This document shows, piece by piece, positions 7,429-15,702 of a DNA stretch of 43,654 bases (position 1 is the stretch's first letter; the number at the start of each line of letters is the position of its first letter). The DNA lies in the NCBI GenBank assembly GCA_002683685.1, contig NYTV01000008.1:1-43654 (forward strand). The letters are read 5' to 3'. The notes beneath the pieces were generated by a model that saw only the letters and a list, made by a program, of their open reading frames with translations, ran no database searches and was not told the origin of the DNA. The DNA comes from Paracoccaceae bacterium. GTDB lineage: Bacteria > Pseudomonadota > Alphaproteobacteria > Rhodobacterales > Rhodobacteraceae. The translations under genes and the position numbers were made by a program.

Positions 7429-8368
7429 TCGGATCCCGGATAAGACATTTTTTCAAACGTTAGTCCGGCATTTGGTTCCAGCAAATAAAATTCAAACCCG
7501 CCTACTCACATTTTTGATGTTCACTGATTATGGAATGCCGGCAATATTTTATAATGATCACTGTGACCCTTTGTTAAGCCAGGATTACCTTTTTGCTCGT
7601 AAAATAAGCCCTGAGGCCTTTGAGCTCAAAGAGCGATTGGGGCGCCTTTGTGCTGAAATGGGCCGGAGGTTTCACATTTCCAAAGAAGGCCTGAAATTGT
7701 TTACCTTTCTGACCGGCAAGGGCTGGGAGGGACTGCGGTTTGGGCGACGGGTTTGGGAGGTTCAAGGAAATATCGGTCGAAACCGTGAGCTGTTGGTGGT
7801 AATTTGCAGGAAATGGCATGTGGCGAAACGCTTGCTTGAGCGGATTAGTGCGGAGTTAGAGGTCGCCTCTTGCCAATATCTTTTTCATGAACATGACGCA
7901 GGCATGCTTAATTTAGGTGGAACCGAAAACCGTGTGCCAAAGCGCCGCCGGTATGCCAGGTCGTTTTTACATATGCTGTTCGAACAAAAGCAGACGGATC
8001 GTTTGCTGATCTGTACTGACAGCGCGAGTCTGGAGTTGATACAGGAACTTTACCAAGACAGTGCCAAGGTCAAAACTTTGCTGATGGTGTGCCAGTTTAA
8101 CGAGGCCTATCTCTTCGGTCATGCGCAACGTATCAGACTTGTGGCGGAAGGGGCGCCGCCGGAAGTTATTGAGCGCCTGTTTCCGATGCTGCGCCAAGAC
8201 GTTTGACATGAGCACCATCGATTGATTGATGCGCAATTCCCGCAAAGCTGTCAGATGTACGAAGAGGCGTCGCTTGAGGAAAATGCCGTGCCATTGGCAG
8301 AGTTTTTGGGTATCTCTACCGAAAAGGCTTGTGCCATACTGGCATCGGACCATTTGTTTTCGGATTAG
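7352..8368 (+). pseudogene. Glycosyltransferase (Branch/DUF5928-type) C-terminal fragment with in-frame stop
   Basis: An open frame of 284 codons starts at a TTG and has no good ribosome site. Its beginning resembles the end of a Core-2/I-branching (Branch) glycosyltransferase domain (RQTIEKMLDF, then TRIPDKTFFQTLVRHL), and the rest resembles the DUF5928-type tail found behind such domains in Rhodobacterales. The N-terminal catalytic half is absent. A second frame just upstream reads IHWFV, as if one more conserved stretch were lost by a frameshift. The TGA at 8204-8206 is followed in the same frame by 53 sense codons (ending LASDHLFSD, stop 8366-8368), so the gene is also cut near its end. 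The last stop overlaps the ribosome site of the HIT gene. Confidence 0.55.
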
Positions 8369-8378
8369 GAGCCTGTCG

Positions 8379-8759
8379 ATGGCATATGAGTATGACGATC
8401 AAAACATCTTCGCGAAGATATTACGCGGGGAAATTCCCAGCACCACAGTGTTGGAGACCGAGCATAGCCTCGCCTTTCGCGATATTCAGGCTCAGGCGCC
8501 AGAACATATTTTGGTGATCCCCAAGGGAGCTTATGTGTGTTTTGATCATTTTGCCAATTCAGCCAGCGCCGAGGAGATTGTTGATTTCACCCGAGCAGTC
8601 GGTCAGGTTGCAACCGCTCTGAAGGTTGATCCCGGCAGCGGAGGTGATGGCTACCGTCTTTTGGCCAATTCAGGGCGTCATGGGGTGCAGGAGGTGCCAC
8701 ATTTGCATGTGCATCTCGTCGCGGGCCGGCCGCTTGGGCGAATGTTGCGCGAAGCTTAG
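8379..8759 (+). CDS. HIT-family nucleotide hydrolase (HinT-like)
   Basis: This 126-residue histidine-triad protein has the catalytic HLHVHL motif near its C-terminus and the conserved N-terminal FAKILRGEIPS. HinT enzymes hydrolyse purine nucleoside phosphoramidates in the cytoplasm. The ATG at 8379 is chosen because AGGAG (8367-8371) lies 7 nt before it and the protein then starts MAYEYDDQNIF, as in family members; the frame extends upstream without homology. Its stop TAG shares bases with the TAA stop of the convergent ABC gene (TTAG at 8756-8759). Confidence 0.93.
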   Translation: MAYEYDDQNIFAKILRGEIPSTTVLETEHSLAFRDIQAQAPEHILVIPKGAYVCFDHFANSASAEEIVDFTRAVGQVATALKVDPGSGGDGYRLLANSGRHGVQEVPHLHVHLVAGRPLGRMLREA

Positions 8760-9691
8760 GGGAGCTCTGGCTGTTTGGTTATTTCCAAAAAGACGTCCTG
8801 GAGATCGGGCTGTTCGGTTTGGATATCCAGAATTTTGACATCCGCGCGGCGCAGCGCGTCTAATATTTCACCGGAAGAGGTGGAGCTGCGGCTATAGGAA
8901 AAGGCCAAGGTCCCATCCGTTCGTTGGCTTTGTGTCACCCCAGCCGGCAAGCTGATTTTCGTGGTGGATTCGGTTTCAACCACCAAGGTTTTTGTGTCCA
9001 GTTTGGACAGAAGGTTGGCTGTGGTGTCCAAGGCGCGCAGCGCACCCTCGTGAATAATGGCGATTTGATCGCACATTTCTTGGGCCTCTTCGAGGTAATG
9101 GGTGGTGAGAATTACAGTCATGCCGTCGGCATTGAGTTGTCGCACATTGTCCCAAAGCATTTGGCGCAGACCAATATCTACCCCGGCTGTCGGCTCATCG
9201 AGCACCAAGATCTGCGGACTATGGACGAGCGCTTTGCCCAAAAGCAATCGTCGGCGCATACCGCCTGAAAGGCTGCGCGCATAGGCATTGGCTTTGTCTT
9301 CCAATCCGATTAACCGCAAGATTTCATCGGTTCTGCGCAGCGCTTTTGGTACGCCATATAAGCCGGCCTGCATATCAAGCGAGGCTCCGGGCGTGAAGAA
9401 TGGATCGAGGTTTAATTCTTGCGGCATCACCCCAATCGCGGCGCGCGATTGTCGCGGATTTTCATCCTGATCAAAGCCCCAGATATTGACTGAGCCTGCG
9501 GATTTTTTCACCAAACCGGCCAGAATATTGATCAAGGTCGATTTGCCCGCACCATTGGGCCCTAAAAGCCCGAAGATCGCGCCCCGCGGGATATCCAGAT
9601 CAATGCCAGACAGGGCCGTCTTAGCTTCAGTTTTCTTGGTCGCGACATAGGTTTTCTTCAAACCACGCAGCTCAATCGCATTTTGTGACAT
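8756..9691 (-). CDS. ABC transporter ATP-binding protein (ABC-2 type)
   Basis: This 311-residue ATPase has Walker A GPNGAGKST (residues 44-52), a Q-loop region, the signature LSGGMRRRLLLGKAL (about 142), Walker B ILVLDEPTAGVD (about 161) and the H-loop TTHYLEEAQ. The C-terminal extra domain after residue 230 is typical of drug or polysaccharide ABC-2 exporters (CcmA/NodI-like). No permease gene lies next to it on either side, so its partner must be elsewhere. It is convergent with the HIT gene, the stops overlapping. Confidence 0.9.
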   Translation of the reverse strand: MSQNAIELRGLKKTYVATKKTEAKTALSGIDLDIPRGAIFGLLGPNGAGKSTLINILAGLVKKSAGSVNIWGFDQDENPRQSRAAIGVMPQELNLDPFFTPGASLDMQAGLYGVPKALRRTDEILRLIGLEDKANAYARSLSGGMRRRLLLGKALVHSPQILVLDEPTAGVDIGLRQMLWDNVRQLNADGMTVILTTHYLEEAQEMCDQIAIIHEGALRALDTTANLLSKLDTKTLVVETESTTKISLPAGVTQSQRTDGTLAFSYSRSSTSSGEILDALRRADVKILDIQTEQPDLQDVFLEITKQPELP

Positions 9692-9789
9692 AGTCGGCCT
9701 TTCAAAGTGCTTGTGGGTTGCGCGTGTTTTGGTATCTTAGCCAGCGACATATGCGCAGCAAGGCCCAACAGCAACCAGAAGGCAAAAAA

Positions 9790-9969
9790 ATGACAACTCA
9801 AGCACCTGAGACAAAAATTGTAGAGGCTTATCGCGTGGCCTGTGATGGTGGTGAAGGCGCTTTGGGGCACCCACGCGTTTGGTTGCAGATCCCCAATGAG
9901 CACGGCTGGGTTGAATGCCCCTATTGTGACGCCAAAATGGTGCATAAGGATTTTGAGGGCAAAGTCTAA
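9790..9969 (+). CDS. Small zinc-finger protein (zf-CHCC, NDUFS6-like)
   Basis: This 59-residue protein has C (VACDGG), H (LGHPRVWL), then CPYC, giving the C-x-H-x-C-x2-C metal site of the zf-CHCC family; mitochondrial NDUFS6 of complex I is the eukaryotic relative. Many alphaproteobacteria carry this small protein. The ATG at 9790 gives the family's usual start ([18 protein letters not shown]); the frame extends 24 codons upstream without support. A complex I role is inferred from family only; no nuo genes are nearby. Confidence 0.85.
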   Translation: MTTQAPETKIVEAYRVACDGGEGALGHPRVWLQIPNEHGWVECPYCDAKMVHKDFEGKV

Positions 9970-9977
9970 AAACGCGC

Positions 9978-10454
9978 CTAGCTGAGTGGGATTTCGACCT
10001 CACCGCACATCAGCTTATTGTTCACTTGACCGCTCTGCTCATCAAGAAAATCTTGGATATAGTGGCCGGACCAAGCTCTTATGCTCACGCCATGGTTGGT
10101 GAGGCCGAATCCTTTGACAGTGCCGCTCTCATCGTCATGATAGTGAAAAATTACTTTGCCCCAGTGGCCATTGTCGCATTCGAAATTGGCCTCGCCCGTT
10201 CCGATAAAATTGCGAGAGACCCAGCTGCCCGTGCAAATCGCCCCAAAATTGGTTACTCCGGCCAAGGTTCCTTTATCGCGACCCAGGGCTCGGCCTGCAA
10301 AATACTCACCACTATTGCCAAAACAAGCCAACAGTGGCGAGCAACTGTCGCGGCTATCGGGGATATCGACGCAGTTTTCATCGGGAACAGGCGCAGCTGC
10401 GGCTGCAAACATGTAACTGAGAGCCAGTAGCACTGGTAGGTATAAATTTTTCAT
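9978..10454 (-). CDS. Secreted cysteine-containing protein of unknown function
   Basis: This 158-residue protein starts with a clear signal peptide (MKNLYLPVLLALSYMFAAAA, cleavage likely after about residue 20). The mature part has six cysteines (in ENCVDI, SRDSCSPLLAC, AICTGSW, FECDNGHW and LMCGEV), pointing to disulfides in the periplasm or outside. An ATG 24 codons further up lacks a signal sequence behind a good start, so 10454 is preferred. It is divergent from polA with 42 bp between. I do not recognise a named domain. Confidence 0.75.
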   Translation of the reverse strand: MKNLYLPVLLALSYMFAAAAAPVPDENCVDIPDSRDSCSPLLACFGNSGEYFAGRALGRDKGTLAGVTNFGAICTGSWVSRNFIGTGEANFECDNGHWGKVIFHYHDDESGTVKGFGLTNHGVSIRAWSGHYIQDFLDEQSGQVNNKLMCGEVEIPLS

Positions 10455-10496
10455 GTCACAAACAAGTCTAATCAATGATCTAAGGATAGCATCACC

Positions 10497-13298
10497 ATGG
10501 CATTCGGTAAAGGACACCATTTGCATCTGATCGACGGGTCAGCCTTCATCTTTCGCGCCTATCACGCATTGCCGCCGCTGACGCGGAAATCGGATGGTTT
10601 GCCGGTCGGTGCTGTGGCTGGGTTTTGCAACATGCTGCAACGCTATGTGGAAAACAACATTGGCCCCGATGCCCCCACCCATGTGGCCGTGATCTTCGAT
10701 CACTCTGGCAATACATTTCGCAATGACATGTATGATTTATATAAGGCGAATCGATCCGCCACGCCGGAAGATTTGATTCCCCAATTTCCACTCACCCGCA
10801 CCGCAACGCGGGCATTCAATGTGGCATGTAAAGAGGTCGAAGGTTTTGAAGCGGATGATATCATCGCAACATTGGCGTGCCGCGCGCGCGAAGCTGGGGG
10901 CGCTTGTACCATCATAAGCTCTGATAAGGACTTGATGCAGTTGGTTGGTGGTGGCGTTGTGATGCTCGATGCTATGAAAAATAAAGTGATTGATTACGAC
11001 GGCGTTGTTGAGAAATTTGGTGTCGCCCCCGAGCGCGTGGTTGACGTTCAGGCTTTGGCAGGTGACAGCGTTGATAACGTGCCCGGTGCGCCCGGCATTG
11101 GCATTAAAACCGCAGCTTTATTGATCAACGAATATGGATCTTTGGAAGAGCTTCTGGATCGGGCAGGAGAGATCAAACAGCCCAAGCGCCGCGAAAGCCT
11201 GGTCGACAATCGGGCGCAGATTGAACTGTCCAAACAGCTGGTTCAGCTGGAATGTAATATGGAGCTGGATTTCTCCATTGAGGATTTGGAAGTGCGGGAT
11301 CCTGATCCTCAGGAACTCTTAGGCTTTGTGGCTCAGATGGAATTCCGGACTTTGAGCAAAAGACTGGCTGAAAAGCTGGGGGTTCAAGCCCCGGTCATAG
11401 CCGAGCCGGAGGTGCAGCAGTCGCCAGTCGAGGCTCCTGAGGCGGCGGTGGTGCCTTTTAATGCCGAAAAATATGAGACCATCACAGATGCGGCAGGGTT
11501 ACAAACTTGGATTGATCGGATTTATGCCCGTGGCTATGTGGCTGTGGATACGGAAACAACCGGATTGAATGAAATGCGCGCTGGTCTGGTTGGTGTCTCA
11601 TTATGCGTTCAAGCCGGTGAAGCGGCCTATTTACCGCTCACGCACCGCGCCGGGCAATCTGACGATCTTTTCGGCACCGATGCTTTGGCAGAGGGGCAGA
11701 TGGACCACGACACGGCTCTGGCCATGCTCAAACCTATGCTTGAAGATTCCACCATTCTGAAAATCGGCCAGAATATGAAATATGACGCCAAAATTTTGGC
11801 GCGTGTCGGCATTCAAGTGGCACCGATAGATGATACAATGCTGATGAGCTACGCACAAAATGGCGGTTTGCACAATCATGGGATGGATCTATTAAGCGAG
11901 CGCTATCTCGATCACGCGCCCATCTCGATCAAAACACTGCTGGGCAGTGGAAAATCTGCGATAACCTTTGACCGCGTGCCAATTGATGAAGCCCGCCGAT
12001 ATGCGGCCGAAGATGCTGATATCACCCTGCGCCTCTGGCACTATCTCAAGCCACGATTGCATCTTAATCGGGTGACAGCGGTCTATGAAAGCCTGGAACG
12101 CCCTCTCGTGCCGGTTTTGGCGGAAATGGAGATGCAGGGGATCAAAGTGGACCGCGATGTTTTGAGCCGCATGTCGAATGGGTTTGCGCAAAAAATGGCG
12201 GGGCTGGAGGCTGAAATTCACGAAATGGCCGGGCGCAGCTTTAATGTAGGATCTCCCAAACAGCTTGGCGAAGTGCTTTTTGATGAAATGGGGCTGCCGG
12301 GGGGCAAGAAGGGCAAAACGGGCGCCTATGCCACTGGGGTTGATGTGTTGGAAGATCTGGCGACGGAGCATGAATTGCCCGGGCGGGTTTTGGACTGGCG
12401 TCAATTGAGCAAACTGAAGTCCACTTATACCGACGCGCTGCAAGACCATATTCATCCCGATACCGGCCGCGTGCACACGTCCTATTCTATCGCCGGTGCC
12501 AGCACCGGGCGTTTGGCCTCAACCGATCCCAATTTGCAAAATATTCCAATTCGGACAGAAGAGGGCCGTAAAATTCGAGAAGCCTTTGTGGCTGAGACAG
12601 GCAAAACCCTGGTTGCTTTGGATTATTCACAAATCGAGCTGCGCATTCTGGCTCATGTTGCCGATATTCCAACTCTGAAACAGGCCTTTGCCGATGGCAT
12701 TGATATTCACGCATTGACCGCCAGTCAGATGTTTGATGTGCCGCTGGATCAGATGACCTCTGAGATACGCCGAAAGGCGAAGGCCATTAACTTTGGAGTG
12801 ATTTATGGCATTTCTGGCTTTGGCCTTGCGCGCAACTTGCGCATTCCAAGGGCGGAGGCCCAGGCGTTTATCGACACATATTTCACCCGCTTCCCAGGCA
12901 TTCGAACCTATATGGACGATACCGTCGCTTTCGCCAAAGAACATGGCTATGTGCAAACCTTGTTTGGACGGCGCATTCATACGCCTGAAATTGGGGCGAA
13001 AGGCCCGCATGCAGGTTTTGCCAAACGCGCCGCGATCAATGCGCCGATTCAAGGCACTGCGGCCGATGTGATCCGCCGCGCGATGGTGCGCATGCCCGAG
13101 GCGATTGCGCATGTACCAGCCAAAATGTTGTTGCAAGTGCATGATGAATTGCTGTTTGAAGTTGACGATTGTGCGGTCGAGGAGCTCATCGAAGTTGCCA
13201 AACAGGTGATGGAACGGGCCAGCTTGCCAGTGGTCAAGCTGGATGTGCCTTTGATTGTTGAGGCAGGATCGGGACCAAATTGGGCCGTCGCGCATTAA
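10497..13298 (+). CDS. polA: DNA polymerase I
   Basis: This 933-residue polymerase fills gaps and removes primers during replication and repair. It has all three domains: 5'-3' exonuclease (about 1-290; SSDKDLMQLV and the GVGIKTA-like helix-hairpin-helix), an apparently intact 3'-5' proofreading exonuclease (about 335-530; DTETTGL near residue 351, then NMKYDAKIL and the YAAEDAD motif) and the polymerase domain (motif A LDYSQIELR near 706, O-helix RRKAKAINFGVIYG, motif C HDEL near 881). Start ATG follows AAGGA at good spacing. A 14-bp tandem repeat covers its stop codon. Confidence 0.98.
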   Translation: MAFGKGHHLHLIDGSAFIFRAYHALPPLTRKSDGLPVGAVAGFCNMLQRYVENNIGPDAPTHVAVIFDHSGNTFRNDMYDLYKANRSATPEDLIPQFPLTRTATRAFNVACKEVEGFEADDIIATLACRAREAGGACTIISSDKDLMQLVGGGVVMLDAMKNKVIDYDGVVEKFGVAPERVVDVQALAGDSVDNVPGAPGIGIKTAALLINEYGSLEELLDRAGEIKQPKRRESLVDNRAQIELSKQLVQLECNMELDFSIEDLEVRDPDPQELLGFVAQMEFRTLSKRLAEKLGVQAPVIAEPEVQQSPVEAPEAAVVPFNAEKYETITDAAGLQTWIDRIYARGYVAVDTETTGLNEMRAGLVGVSLCVQAGEAAYLPLTHRAGQSDDLFGTDALAEGQMDHDTALAMLKPMLEDSTILKIGQNMKYDAKILARVGIQVAPIDDTMLMSYAQNGGLHNHGMDLLSERYLDHAPISIKTLLGSGKSAITFDRVPIDEARRYAAEDADITLRLWHYLKPRLHLNRVTAVYESLERPLVPVLAEMEMQGIKVDRDVLSRMSNGFAQKMAGLEAEIHEMAGRSFNVGSPKQLGEVLFDEMGLPGGKKGKTGAYATGVDVLEDLATEHELPGRVLDWRQLSKLKSTYTDALQDHIHPDTGRVHTSYSIAGASTGRLASTDPNLQNIPIRTEEGRKIREAFVAETGKTLVALDYSQIELRILAHVADIPTLKQAFADGIDIHALTASQMFDVPLDQMTSEIRRKAKAINFGVIYGISGFGLARNLRIPRAEAQAFIDTYFTRFPGIRTYMDDTVAFAKEHGYVQTLFGRRIHTPEIGAKGPHAGFAKRAAINAPIQGTAADVIRRAMVRMPEAIAHVPAKMLLQVHDELLFEVDDCAVEELIEVAKQVMERASLPVVKLDVPLIVEAGSGPNWAVAH

Positions 13299-13314
13299 AG
13301 GTCGCGCATTATAG
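13287..13314. repeat. 14-bp tandem repeat across the polA stop codon
   Basis: GTCGCGCATTA occurs at 13287-13297 and again at 13301-13311, a 14-bp period with 11 identical leading bases. The first copy contains the last polA codons and the TAA. It looks like replication slippage; the second copy lies in the short spacer before the next gene. Confidence 0.7.
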
Positions 13315-13338
13315 TCTGAGGCAAAAGGGGGAAAATCC

Positions 13339-14484
13339 ATGGTGAAACGTGGCCTATCAGTGGCAACCATCGCGGCGCAGGCGGGCGGATATATTGACGC
13401 GGCCAGCGGCGGGGTCGTGCCTCCCATTCAGCCCAGTACCACATTTGCACGCGACCGCAGCTATCAGCCGCATCCTACCGGCAATATTTATGCCCGTGAT
13501 GACAATGATCTGTGCCGCATCGCCGAAGCACTTTTGGCGCAACTCGACAACGCCGAAGCCGCATTATTGTTTCCCAATGGCATGGCCGCGATTGCAGCGG
13601 TGTTTCGCGCTTTGCGAAGTGGGGCAACGGTCTTGGTGCAGTCGCAGATTTATTGGGGCACGACGAAGTGGTTGCGGGAGTTTTGTGCCCGCCGGTCTGT
13701 GACCCTGATCGAGGCGGATTTGAGTGATACCGTCCAGGCGCAGAGCCTCTGCGCGCATCATCAGCCCGATTTGGTATTTATTGAGACGCCTTCAAACCCA
13801 TGGTTGCGGACCACGGATATTGCGCTTGTGGCGCAAGCGACCCATGCGGTGGGTGGGCGATTGGTGGTCGATGCTACGGCTGCAACGCCAATTTTGACCC
13901 GCGCCTTGGATTTTGGAGCGGATATTGTCATGCATTCAGCGACCAAAGGGATCAATGGCCATTCGGATGTGCTGGCCGGGGTTTTGGCGACCAATGCGCC
14001 TGCGGATCCGCATTGGCAAGCTATCGCAGTAGATCGCCATGATGCGGGTGCTGTGATCGGCAGTTTTGAGGCCTGGCTTCTCGTGCGCTCAATTCGCACC
14101 CTGCCTTTGCGGGTCGAGCGCATGTCACAAAATGCGCAGGTTGTGGCAAATTTTTTGCAAGGTCACGACGCGGTGGATCGTGTATTTTATCCTGGCCTGC
14201 CTGATGTCGAAGGGCATGAGGTGGCCAAGCGGCAAATGACGGGCGGGTTTGGCTCACTTATGTCCTTTTGCGTGCAAGGCGGGGCGGTGGATGCATTGCG
14301 CGTGGCAGGTCGATTGAATTTGTTTCACCGAGCCACCTCATTGGGCGGGGTCGAAAGCCTTGTGGAACATCGTCACACCATTGAACCTGATACTGGCATT
14401 CCTGACTCGCTTCTGCGGTTATCAATTGGCATTGAAGACGCGCAGGATCTATGCGCCGATTTGGAGCAAGCATTAACGTGCTGA
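13339..14484 (+). CDS. Cys/Met metabolism PLP-dependent enzyme
   Basis: This 381-residue fold-type I PLP enzyme belongs to the cystathionine gamma-synthase/beta-lyase group. The cofactor lysine is in HSATKGINGHSDVLAG (about K200); the N-terminal PIQPSTTF, the YARDDND stretch and IETPSNPWLRTTDI are all family landmarks. Whether it acts in making or breaking cystathionine, or as a homoserine sulfhydrylase, is not clear from the motifs. It follows polA by 40 nt with AGGGGG before its ATG, and its end overlaps the pseudouridine synthase start. Confidence 0.87.
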   Translation: MVKRGLSVATIAAQAGGYIDAASGGVVPPIQPSTTFARDRSYQPHPTGNIYARDDNDLCRIAEALLAQLDNAEAALLFPNGMAAIAAVFRALRSGATVLVQSQIYWGTTKWLREFCARRSVTLIEADLSDTVQAQSLCAHHQPDLVFIETPSNPWLRTTDIALVAQATHAVGGRLVVDATAATPILTRALDFGADIVMHSATKGINGHSDVLAGVLATNAPADPHWQAIAVDRHDAGAVIGSFEAWLLVRSIRTLPLRVERMSQNAQVVANFLQGHDAVDRVFYPGLPDVEGHEVAKRQMTGGFGSLMSFCVQGGAVDALRVAGRLNLFHRATSLGGVESLVEHRHTIEPDTGIPDSLLRLSIGIEDAQDLCADLEQALTC

Positions 14485-15029
14485 TTTTGTTTAACAAGCC
14501 GTTCAATGCATTGTCCCAATTTACAGATCGTAGCACTGAGGCCAGCGGGCGCGAAACCCTATCGCGGTATATCCGTATTCCGCATGTCTATGCGGCTGGC
14601 CGGTTGGATCGGGACAGCGAGGGGCTGCTGCTCTTAACTGATGATGGAAAATTGCAGGCTCGGATTGCCAATCCAAAACACAAAATGGCCAAAACCTATT
14701 GGGTACAGGTCGAAGGTGCCCCGCAGGAGGAAGCCTTGCACAGCCTGCGCCGCGGGGTGCAGTTGAAAGATGGTCTCACCCAACCGGCCAAAGTGCGGCT
14801 CATGGAAGAACCGGCGGGCCTCTGGCCGCGCAACCCGCCTATCCGGGTGCGCAAATCCGTACCGGACAGTTGGATCGAGATGACCATTCGCGAAGGCAAA
14901 AATCGCCAAATTCGCCGCATGACCGCAGCCATAGGCCACCCCTGCCTACGCCTCATTCGGACGCAAATCGGTGATTGGCATTTGGGCGATCTCAAGCCGG
15001 GGGAGTTTAAGCAGTTGACGCGGCTATAG
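14478..15029 (+). CDS. rluE: RsuA/RluE-type rRNA pseudouridine synthase
   Basis: This 183-residue enzyme has the catalytic aspartate in GRLDRDSEGLLLLTDDG, the KTYWVQVEG strand and the C-terminal REGKNRQIRRM motif. It lacks an N-terminal S4 domain, which fits RluE (pseudouridine 2457 of 23S rRNA) rather than RsuA or RluB; the exact site is inference. GTG at 14478 gives the usual start (LILFNKPFNALSQF) and overlaps the upstream stop by 7 nt; an ATG at 14451 would lengthen the overlap without homology. Confidence 0.85.
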   Translation: MLILFNKPFNALSQFTDRSTEASGRETLSRYIRIPHVYAAGRLDRDSEGLLLLTDDGKLQARIANPKHKMAKTYWVQVEGAPQEEALHSLRRGVQLKDGLTQPAKVRLMEEPAGLWPRNPPIRVRKSVPDSWIEMTIREGKNRQIRRMTAAIGHPCLRLIRTQIGDWHLGDLKPGEFKQLTRL

Positions 15030-15049
15030 CTCCAGATTTTGCTTTTGCG

Positions 15050-15643
15050 TCAATTGCTCAGCTCTTTCGACGGGATGATTGGGAAGAATGTGGATTGGGA
15101 GCGCAGACCGAACCAGCTTTCACCTTGCCATGTGTCATGCAAGCCCAGGTCGACCAAGCGGTAGAAGCTCTTGCGATCAATTAAGGCTTCTAGATTGCTG
15201 CGCACCAAAACATAGGGGGACGGCTCGCCGGTCTCGGGATTGCGCTCCACACGGATTGGGTGGTCAGGGCCGGCGATCATTGTGTCGCCGACCTGCGTGG
15301 TGAAATGCAAATCGCCATCGCGATGATCCACATCCACCGCGACAAAGGGGGCGTCATCCACTTGGATGCCAACTTTTTCAACTGGGGTTACAAGGTAATA
15401 TTTTCCCGCCTCTTTTTTCAAAATGGATGCAAACAGCTTCACAAGTGCTGGTCGTCCAATGGGGGTGCCAAGGTAGAACCAAATGCCATCCCGCGCGATG
15501 CGGATGTCCAGATCACCACAGAACGGCGGGTTCCAGAGGTGTACGGGCGGCAAGCCTTTGCCGCGGGTTGCGGCAGAGACACTGGCGGCGATATTTTCAG
15601 CCGATGGGGTCACGATATTTTGTCCGCTCATATCAGTTGTCAT
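15050..15643 (-). CDS. DUF1285 family protein
   Basis: This 197-residue protein matches the DUF1285 pattern: LPPVHLWNPPFCGDLDIRI near residue 31, IARDGIWFYLGTPIGRPALVKLFASIL, and the closing SWFGLRSQSTFFPI. Its function is unknown; the protein is probably soluble. It is divergent from the MoxR cluster with a 59-bp spacer, and in related genomes DUF1285 and MoxR genes are often neighbours, so a shared promoter region is likely. Confidence 0.87.
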   Translation of the reverse strand: MTTDMSGQNIVTPSAENIAASVSAATRGKGLPPVHLWNPPFCGDLDIRIARDGIWFYLGTPIGRPALVKLFASILKKEAGKYYLVTPVEKVGIQVDDAPFVAVDVDHRDGDLHFTTQVGDTMIAGPDHPIRVERNPETGEPSPYVLVRSNLEALIDRKSFYRLVDLGLHDTWQGESWFGLRSQSTFFPIIPSKELSN

Positions 15644-15702
15644 CTCTTTTTCTTAAGGTAGGCTAGATATATACCACATAGAAATTATTGCGAGGCAATC
15701 TT

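Noticed and set aside
8204..8206. TGA as a selenocysteine codon
   Set aside because: No stem-loop of the bacterial SECIS type is evident just after it, the protein is a glycosyltransferase fragment, and the gene is already truncated.
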